From contig OX419755.1 in assembly GCA_948567375.1 (NCBI GenBank), positions 63,988,944 through 64,052,943 of the forward strand: 64,000 bases of DNA, given 5' to 3'. The notes under the pieces were generated by a model. It worked only from the letters and a program-made list of their open reading frames with translations. It ran no database searches and was not told where the DNA came from. The stretch is from Lunularia cruciata. Lineage: Eukaryota; Streptophyta; Marchantiopsida; Lunulariales; Lunulariaceae. The position numbers and the translations under genes were made by a program. The first letter of the stretch is position 1, and each line of letters opens with the position of its first letter. Positions 56,392 through 64,000 of the stretch are shown here, piece after piece.

Positions 56392-57345
56392 TTCCGTAGA
56401 GGAGATATGTCTATTGGAGTTGTTTGGTGGGATTAGCACCGGACTAGCTACGGTGTTATAGGCGGGTATCTGAGTATAGAGGTACTTGTATGTAGAGAGA
56501 GATGAGACTGCTAGGCAAGTCTCTCTACATCATGTGGCACACTTGGCCTATCGGTATCCGGAGTTATTATTGATGTCAGCAGTCAGAGGTTACCAGAAGG
56601 CTCTACCATTTCCTTAATGGTGGCGCATGACCTAGAGAGACATGGGCCTATTCACTTGGTGATTTTTGGATGGCCATGTCAAGGATAGACACATGCAAGC
56701 CACATTTTGGGTCTTTAGGATCCTCATTCTGGTGTGTTTTGGGAGATGTTACGAATACTACAACATCTCCAGGTTCATCAATCCGTTTCTCTAGCTTACC
56801 TTTTGGAGAACGTTCCTTTGATGGATGATTCTTGCACCAGAGTGGTGACAAGTACACATTAGGTCCATTCTTGGATGGGACCTACTGTATTGTTAGATGC
56901 AGCCAGAGTGGGATCACAGGCTCATTGTCTTTGTCTTTGATGGATGAACCTCTTACCCAAAGACATTCTATAACGCGCTTATGATGGGATTTAGCGACTT
57001 GACCACATCCTTGTGGATGACATCTTGGATGTTGGACATCAATCTCAGACAGTGGTAGTGGATGATAGGTCACCTATGGCAATGGTGAACCTAGTTGGAC
57101 AGCCTAGAGCCGCATTTCCCACACTCATGCATTTCCCAAGCTCTCATGCTTATCAAGAGGGAGGACATGGACTTGTTTGGAACTCACAATTATAGCAATT
57201 GGTGGAGCCCAATGCTGATGAGAGAGAGCGGGTGATGGGTTTTCGCACCGGTATTACCGTTGTTCTAGTAGTGTCAGAGGCATCCAAGCATCAAGTGTTA
57301 GGTCAGGCCATGGACCTAAATTGTTTGACCTGGATTGTGAGCATT
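56392..57345 (+). pseudogene. G3 copy B C5 cytosine DNA methyltransferase domain, decayed
   Basis: About 310 codons. Motif I LLELFGGISTGL (56,411-56,446; SAM binding, close to the LFDGIATGL of Dnmt3), a YVERDETARQVSLHHV block (motif II), then after a frameshift LVIFGWPCQG (motif IV, catalytic Pro-Cys at 56,674-56,679), LAYLLENVPL (motif VI, ENV at 56,806-56,814), DAARVGSQAH (motif VIII, 56,896-56,935), a target-recognition-size gap, ERERVMGF, and QVLGQAMDLNCLTW (motif X, 57,292-57,336). The order is linear, not permuted as in plant DRM enzymes. About ten internal stops. Sits between protease and RNase H, inside pol. Confidence 0.86.
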
Positions 57346-57685
57346 GGCTTGGCAGAGCAACGTAGGATGCGCTTAATAGGCATCACCACTCGGACACTTG
57401 TGAGCCTTGTGCCTATCAAGACAATTCAGGCACATGATGGGGGCGATGGACCGAGTGGACATGGTATTCTTGGGACACATCTTGTGGCTACTAGGGAGAG
57501 TGGTCTACTTGGAGTCCATCCAGGTGAGCGTGGGCTACTTGGATTACACCCTTGGTCCACATGGGATGCAGCTAGAGGACATGTGGAGCTTGCAACCAGA
57601 GTGGAGGGAGTTTTTCACACAGAGGTTGGGACCTCTAGTGGTCGGGAGCATGACACTATTGCTCCCAAGGGCCCAATATAGCAGG
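57346..57685 (+). pseudogene. G3 copy B linker after methyltransferase
   Basis: Open stretch with LLGVHPGERGLLGLHPWSTW, matching copy A at 40,375-40,690. Unknown. Confidence 0.55.
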
Positions 57686-58440
57686 TTCTTTAGTAGGTTC
57701 TTCCATGAGCAGGTTGAGTATTTGGGTCATACTATCTACCCCGGAGGACTTGGTGTTCAACAGACCAAGGTGGAGGCTATTGCACGTATTCCTCGGCCTA
57801 CAGATGTGAGTAGAGTGTGAGCATTCCTTGGGTTGGCAAACTTCTATCGACGTATGTTAGACAATTTAGTGCCATTGCCAAGGCCTTGACAAAGCTAACC
57901 AAGCTTACACAAGAGTGGTGTTGGGGAGATGAGCAGGAGAGAGCTTTTGTAGAGCTCAAGGGGAGGTTACCATGTGCTCCTATTTTGAGGAGACCGATCA
58001 AAGGATGACCATTTCAGGTTCATACTGATTGGAGTATGTTGGGGCTTGGAGCGGTGCTCACCCAACATGATGATGAGGGGAAGGACTTTATGGTGGCCTA
58101 TGCTAGTCGCTCCAACAATTCAGCGGAGGCAAAGTATAGTTCATATGAGAGAGAGTGCTTGGCATTAGTTTGGGCAGTAGCACATTTTTGATGTTACCTA
58201 TTTGGTAACCCCTTCACTCTCATCACTGATCATCAGCCATTGAAGTGGTTGATGGAGTCCGACAAGCTTTCAGGGGAGATTGCACGATGGGCTCTGATTT
58301 TATAGGAGTATGATTTCACGGTTGTTCACAGACTTGGAGTGGTGAACCATGATGCAGATGGGTTGAGTAGAAACTCATGTCCTAGCCAGCAAGGTCAGAC
58401 TAGAGCATGTTAGCATGGTGAGACAGATGAGGAGATGGTG
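57686..58440 (+). pseudogene. G3 copy B RT tail and RNase H
   Basis: FFHEQVEYLGHTIYPGGLGV and QFSAIAKALTKLTKLTQEW (RT thumb/connection), then [37 protein letters not shown] and TDHQPLKWLMES (RNase H), ending VVNHDADGLSRN. Stops and a frame change near 57,830. Confidence 0.82.
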
Positions 58441-58464
58441 TCAAGTTAGCATGCATCTACCTTT

Positions 58465-58893
58465 TTGTGTTTATTTTCAGAGGCTTTGGTGGTATCTCTC
58501 TCAGCGCATACAGGAGGAGTTATGGAGATTACAGATCCAGAGAGTGAAGATATTGGTATAGTTCAGCGAGACATTCATGATGATGTCTTATTGATGGACT
58601 ATCTTTGCACTAGTGTTGTGGATGGCACAGTTGGGGCCAAGGAGAGAGACCGTGTTCTTCAGCGAGATAGATGGTTTAGATTGGAGGGTAGACACCTTTT
58701 GCATGTATGGGAGGATGGTAGAGTACAAGTAGTACCACTTCCATGTCAGAGACCACAGTTGGTTCGTCATGCTCATGAGGAGCTAGGACATTTTGGAGTA
58801 AAGCGTACATATAGCTTAATCCATAGTCATTATTGGTGGCGTGGTATGCAGACTATGATTGTTTCGACATTTTGGAGTAAAGCGTACATATAG
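58465..58893 (+). pseudogene. G3 copy B integrase zinc-binding region
   Basis: ITDPESEDIGIVQRDIHDD, then LVRHAHEELGHFGVKRTYSL and HYWWRGMQ: the His-His half of the HHCC zinc domain. The Cys half and the catalytic core are missing because the element is truncated here. Confidence 0.82.
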
Positions 58894-58946
58894 CTTACTC
58901 CAGAGTCATTATTGGTGGCGTGCTATGCAGATTACGATTGTTTCTA
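58790..58946 (+). repeat. Tandem duplication of ~78 bp at the broken end of G3 copy B
   Basis: TTTTGGAGTAAAGCGTACAT and the following ~60 bases, to ATTGTTTC, occur twice in a row. Confidence 0.88.
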
Positions 58947-59030
58947 TGGAATACAATAAAAAGGTACCGTAAAACAAATAATATTATGCAAGTTTCAAAG
59001 AAAAAATGTACAATATCAAATGGTGGCACT
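58934..59030 (+). repeat. Direct repeat, left copy
   Basis: TTACGATTGTTTCTATGGAA, then CAAATAATATTATGCAAG to AAATGGTGGCACTTC. Repeated at 60,933-61,022 with one 11-base insertion difference. Confidence 0.88.
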
Positions 59031-60150
59031 TCCAATTTTACACTCCAAGTTGGCACATGAATTCCTCAAAACATGCATTGTGGCACATGAGTTTCTCAAA
59101 GTCTGCAATGCACTTGATGGCCATAAATTTCTCAAAGTTACCAATTTAGCACCCATTCAAAATTTTCATTGAAGGATTAATCCTTGCATGCCTTTTGGAT
59201 TGCTTTGGTTCAATTGAACTGAGATCCTTTCTAACTTAAGCTTTCAAATTTTGGTTTTGTGTACAAGTGTTTGAATCCAATTTCTTAATAGCCAGTACCC
59301 ACTTGTAACACATGGTAAGTTTGGATGGGTTACATGTTTGTCTTAATGGAAATTATTTGGAATTCTTGCCTTAAAAAACCGGTAAGGCTAAACTTGTAAC
59401 CTGAACTTACATATGTAACACAACCTGCAAAGATCGTCCACCACCCATAAAGCTTGTCCACAAGGTGTTCATTTATGGAGAACTTTTTCTTTACGGGTCC
59501 CATGGAATATTTTACTGCACATGCACCATATTTGTAGCCATCCCATATATACTAGTTCTATGCATGGGCTACTCATGATGTTTTAGTTATGTCTTTACTT
59601 TGACTTGGCTTTGTATTGTTAGTTCACTTAATTCTATTTCAGTTACTATTCATTCCTATTTGCACACATTCATGCTTATATTTCATCTGCATTGCACATG
59701 CATTTAGTAGGTCTGGATCCCCCGTTCTTTGAATGGCTTCTACTCTGATATCCTATATGTCTTTGGAAAATGCAAGGGAATTTACTTATAGGAGAACAAA
59801 AATGTAAAATAATTACAAATAGAGGAACAATCTGAAAATAATTTTGGTTAGGTGAACAAATTCATTTTTCTAGCAATGCCTGTTTCCCTGCCATCTCCAT
59901 CCCCCTGAATATATTCTGTGTCGTGAATCTTGAGGAAAGAACTTGTTTTTACTTATCTATTTCAACAATATCAATCACCAATGTATCCATGTTTGTAGGG
60001 TAATTCTCAAAATTTGCTAACAACCATATGCTTATGTCCATAAGTCGTATCACATTAAACACCTGAGATATAATCAAAAGAAAACAGAAGCCAGATTAAA
60101 TAATTCCATGATCAATATCCTCCAGAGATATCGTTAAAAGTAGAAGCAAA
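59031..60150. other. AT-rich DNA, no gene
   Basis: Contains short internal echoes (CATGAGTTTCTCAAAG and variants near 59,060-59,130) but no frame or RNA gene. Confidence 0.5.
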
Positions 60151-60932
60151 AGTTGATACATTCTCTAAGTGGCGCGCACAGTGAACATCAGCAACAACAT
60201 TCATGTGACAGGAAGCTAACACTGTCGAGCAGATACGAAACAAAGGGAAAGCAAGCACGGGAACCCATTGAACAAGTAGGAAGGCATGGCTTTAGTGGAT
60301 GATGGCTAGGCTGAAGCGAAGAGTGAGGGGATTGGACATCAAGCTCCACGAGCACATGAGTCTCAAAACACTACACACTAGAAGGAATAATCAAATCAAC
60401 ATGTCATTATACACTTGCATGAAAGTACACCCAATTTCATCATGCTGCACGAGGTACCGAAGTACCTTCGTATCGAGTTTCTATTCAAATACTTATAAAT
60501 GCGAAGACAAACTCGGTTGCTTCCAAAAGTGCCCGCTCAAGCATAGTTCGAATGAGGTGTGCTCAGAAAACGTCCGAGTGAAATGTGTTGAAACCAGGCA
60601 GGATGAGTAACTGCAGTGCAAACAGGATATGCGGTATGTTGATGGAAAAATGGAAAAAACACGAAATAGAAGTCAGAGAAAATATAGACTTTGGAAGCAT
60701 GGGCAAAGAAGGGAGAGGAGCCGTACCTTACTAAAATTGTAAAAGTATTCATTAGAAGATTCAACATACGAATGACAAATATAGCCAAAGGGCGAAAGAG
60801 GAGAACACAGAGTAAAAAACATCGAGGAAAAGGAAAAGTCGAGAAACATCATAAGGAGAGTGCGAGAGAACAAAAGAGGTCGTTTGAGAGAGAAGAGACA
60901 CAATAAGTGGTCCCCGTGCAGGAAATCATAAC
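60151..60932. repeat. Family K repeat copy
   Basis: Resembles 560-960 at the other end of the window: AGTTTCTATTCAAA, GGCAAACTCG-like text, GAGAAGAG/CGAGAAACATC runs and GTGGTCCCCGTGCAGGAAA versus GTGGGTCCCATGCAAGAAA. Confidence 0.65.
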
Positions 60933-61022
60933 ATTACGATTGTTTCTATGGAAGGTACAGTAAAACAAATAATATTATGCAAGTTCCAAAGAAAAAATGT
61001 ACAATATCAAATGGTGGCACTT
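60933..61022 (+). repeat. Direct repeat, right copy
   Basis: Second copy of the 58,934-59,030 sequence; the two bracket ~1.9 kb. Confidence 0.88.
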
Positions 61023-63080
61023 CACAAAAAGGAAATACAATACAAGACGATGTGGTGTGACCCTCAAAAACTAGACTCACAAAACGATCCATAGAACTTC
61101 TAGCTGGGAAAACTCCTTAGCTCCATCGGTTTCACGCGGTGTTCTCCTTTTCCCAACATGCCACGATATCCTTTGGGCTTTCCTTCCTTACTGTGTCACC
61201 CGCATTGGGATGACACAGTAGTAAGGGGTTTCACTTTTGGAATTAATGGGAGATAGATTTCTCGCAAATTCTTTGAATTCTCGAAAAACGGATCAAGAGG
61301 ATTTATGAATGCACGTCTAAGATTTTAAGGTTTGTATTATTTATTTGTCTACACTCAATTTTGGTTGGATTTTGCGGTCCTTATTGTCTACGCGGCGTCC
61401 CACGACCCTTTCTGGGAGTTTATGGGACATTCGAGGGTTTCTGATTTTGAAAACTCATGGGTGGAACATCGAGATCCGTAAGACTTTTTCTTTTTATCGA
61501 TATCTACAAATTTTGTATCTGGGAAATGAAAAAAAAGACTTTACGAGCAGGAGGGTTCAGTTCATACGTCCAGCTGCTCATAAGTGGTCACTTACGGGTG
61601 TCTCGGGTTAGATGAGACGTCAGGTTTGGTTAAATTTTAGCCAACCATATGGTGCCACCTGGACGTGAGAGAGAGAGAAAGGCAATGAAGTCTCACGAAT
61701 GTTTGAGTTTTTGAAAATCTTCTCTCCTTTCCCATTGGGAGTGGTGACAAGATGTTTCAAATGGTGATTTCTTTTTTGGTATAGTGAGCATGTTTGATAA
61801 TTGCAGTATTACTTTCAAATTTCAAGATCAATTACTAATGTTTATTATTATTATTTAGACTTTACGAAAACTCGTCGCATCCAAAATCATGAATCTTTCT
61901 ATGGATTATAATTGTCCTGACTCGTAAAATATTTACTTAATCCTGCGTAACCTCAAGAAAGGTAAATCTGAAAAACCCCTATTAGGGTTTCAAATTCGAA
62001 CATTACATGTAAAATATGAACTGAATTCTCGTAACCTGAAGAAGGGGTAAACCTGAAACCCCTATTAGGGTTTCAGATCTGAACTTTACATGAATGGAAC
62101 ATTCCCGCAAGGGTCTCGTCAATTTATTAACTGGTCCGTAAAACAAATCAGATGTGTTTATGAACCGGACCATAACATTTGTAGAGTTTCGATTTATATT
62201 TTTTAAGTGAAGTTTAAAGCAGATTTTTCGTAATTAAGTACTGCTAAACACCCAGAGTCCGTAAACTTGTACGTGTCATAAATTTATTGTATGGCTGCGG
62301 GAGAAAATCTCGTAAAATCCAAGTGCCCACCCTCTATACACCATACAAGTTTATGGGATTTCCCGTTAAAATAATATACGGGAAGCTGGAAAGCCTTTCT
62401 GAAACTCTCTATTTTATTTCATACCTTTTAACTTTTAGAGCGTTACGAGAGTCCTACCATAAAATTCAAATATCCCCTCTCACACCCCCTAACAATAAGG
62501 GGTTAGAAGGAGGGGGGTTTTGAGGTTGAGTAAGATCCTGTAAATGGAGGTTTAATGGAGATCTCATAAACTTTTACGGGGTGTAGAGGTTGTGTATTTG
62601 GATTCTACTGGATTTTCTCCCACAGCATAGAATCGATTTATGGGTATTGTAGATCGTGACACATAAAAGTTTAGAGGTTGGGGGCACTCCGTAGCATTAA
62701 TGAACTAAAAGTTCTTTTGTACAACAATTTATTTAAAACTTTATTCATTAAACTTCTGGTTGAATTTTGTTTCTTCAAAATTGGTTTCCTACAAAAGTTT
62801 ATTAAAAACCTTATAATTTTTAATTTCAGAAATAAATTAAATCAGAACTATAGAGCCCCATAAAATGATTTACTAGAACTGGACAAAAATAGCCGATTTC
62901 TGGAAGTTCTATAAAATTCAATTTTGAAGCCCGTTAATCTAATCTATGGATTTCTCATAAATCTCCCGGAATTTGGGTTTGTACAGACGCCAAAATCGCT
63001 AAAGTGAAACCCAAGTGCTCGAAATGAGTTTTCTCATGATGGTGAAAGTCCTTCCTCCCCGTCGATGGCTATCGACTAGT
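61023..63080. other. No gene; small local repeats
   Basis: Holds a ~70-bp tandem duplication at about 61,950-62,095 (CCCCTATTAGGGTTTCA and ACATTACATG-like text twice) and an inverted repeat at 61,186-61,227. Frames are short and unlike known proteins. Confidence 0.5.
61186..61227. repeat. Inverted repeat
   Basis: ACTGTGTCA, a 12-base loop, then TGACACAGT, with CTT/AAG continuing the pairing outside a short bulge. Confidence 0.75.
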
Positions 63081-64000
63081 ATAGATATTTGAGTGAAGCG
63101 AGGAGAAGCCATTCAGTGAAGGGCAGATCCAGAACCAACCCACTTAAATTTGGCGGATCCAAAACCCACTTAGGATTGAAATGGACACATGCATATGGGA
63201 TATCCAACGAAAAATGAAAGTGAAAAGAATTGAACAAGTAAATACAAAGTGGAACATAAACGACATCGTTCAATAATAGAAGCAAAAATTAATACATTCC
63301 ATGAGGAACATGAACATAAGTGTCATCCATCCATGTGCGAAAGAAAGGAAGCAAGCAAGCAAGCAAACGAGAAGCAAAGGGAAACCATAGCGTAAGTGGC
63401 TGGTGGTTGGGCTGGAACAAAATGTGAGGGAGATGAGATTGGATATGGACATATCACTTCATGGTTTATGAATGTATGAGTTCCAGAACGCTAAACACTT
63501 GAGGTGAACGTCGTGCTTTTTCTTCTTTGTCAAGACTGATTTGTCTCCCGTTGCATCTTCGAGCCAAATTCTTCGTTCAGTGTGAAAATCGAGTCGAATT
63601 CTTTGTTCTGTCTGAAAGTGTGATTTCATCCGGTTGAGTCCTACCGCAACTCCGGGTTGAATTCTTCCCTCAACTCTTCCATCGTTCTCTTTTTCTACGC
63701 GGTCGTCCTTCGACCTCAACTTGCAAATTATACTTCTTTTTCGCTTCGAGAGGAACTCCAGTCTGGACCTTCGTGAGTGTTTGTAAACTCCATAAAATAA
63801 AATCCAATCGCAAGTCTAATTCTTGAGCAGACTATTTGGGCAAGAGAACGGAACCATCAGATTATTCTAAGCAGGAGAGGGATTGTATATTCGTATGAGA
63901 CTGCAAGCAAAGCGAAAGGCGCGTTGCTGGCCGGGGGATAAACTGTTGCAAAGGAGCAGCATAAGAGGTGGTTGCCAGCATTTGGTGCACGATGGGCGTA
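63081..64000. repeat. Family K-like repeat, no gene
   Basis: Contains AAGCAAGCAAGC runs, ATGAGTTCCAGAACGCTAAACA and other phrases typical of family K. An 86-codon minus frame at 63,459-63,719 is lysine/arginine-rich with internal repetition and is not a credible gene. Confidence 0.5.

Larger units (their letters stand above)
52072..58946 (+). mobile_element. G3 copy B: Ty3/gypsy element with DNA methyltransferase, truncated
   Basis: Plus-strand copy with 5' LTR, leader, gag, protease, methyltransferase, RNase H and the integrase zinc region. About 0.8 kb of RT is deleted near 57,685, and the element ends after the integrase zinc region, so it lacks the integrase core, PHD finger and 3' LTR. 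Opposite in orientation to copy A. Confidence 0.87.

Noticed and set aside
63459-63719. 86-codon minus-strand charged frame
   Set aside because: Internally repetitive, in family K-like sequence, without a known domain.
1-64000. tRNA, rRNA, CRISPR arrays and bacterial-type operons
   Set aside because: None seen; tRNA-Met-like strings are retrotransposon primer-binding sites and the direct repeats are LTRs or eukaryotic tandem repeats.

Overview
The window looks like a piece of a large, repeat-rich streptophyte nuclear genome, most likely a seedless land plant or a close algal relative. The evidence is one spliced nuclear gene for a chloroplast protein of the CGLD27/DUF1230 family, several Ty1/copia and Ty3/gypsy lineages, many solo LTRs and two LINE-type remnants. 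The species cannot be fixed from the sequence. Almost everything outside 11.2-12.7 kb is transposable element or dispersed repeat.

Layout. 1-3.1 kb: dispersed AG-rich repeats (called family K here). 3.1-3.6 kb: a copia solo LTR with a perfect target-site duplication (TSD). 3.7-8.8 kb: a complete, very young copia element with an uninterrupted gag-pol frame. 8.8-10.4 kb: more family K. 11.2-12.3 kb (minus): the first two exons of CGLD27; later exons were not found. 12.7-16.3 kb and 19.2-20.9 kb (minus): two related LINE-type reverse-transcriptase remnants, each carrying inserted solo LTRs. 16.3-24.7 kb: solo LTRs in AT-rich DNA. 24.0-45.9 kb (minus): an old Ty3/gypsy element (called G3), split in its integrase by a chromovirus (G1, 26.2-38.2 kb), whose own 3' LTR is split by another chromovirus (G2, 32.5-38.1 kb, minus). 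Both insertions have matching 5-bp TSDs. 45.9-51.0 kb: further solo LTRs, including one nested in another. 52.1-58.9 kb (plus): a second G3 copy in opposite orientation. 59-64 kb: AT-rich DNA, then family K again.

Main observation. Both G3 copies carry, between the protease and reverse transcriptase regions of pol, a decayed C5 cytosine DNA methyltransferase domain. Its motifs run in linear order: LELFGGISTGL (I), GWPCQG (IV), LLENVPL (VI), DAARVGSQAH (VIII) and QVLGQAMDLNCL (X). The minus copy also keeps a canonical C4HC3 PHD finger after the integrase, where G1 and G2 have a chromodomain. G3 therefore appears to be an LTR retrotransposon that encoded both a DNA-methylation writer and a histone-tail-reader-type module. 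All copies here are broken by stops and frameshifts.

Other signals: the G2 LTR has an array of perfect heat-shock elements directly upstream of a TATA box. The copia element has its gag start codon inside the LTR and a primer-binding site that matches the anticodon arm of initiator tRNA-Met (half-tRNA priming) instead of its 3' end. All eight nonsense mutations scored in G2 are of the C-to-T kind expected from methylated CG/CHG sites.
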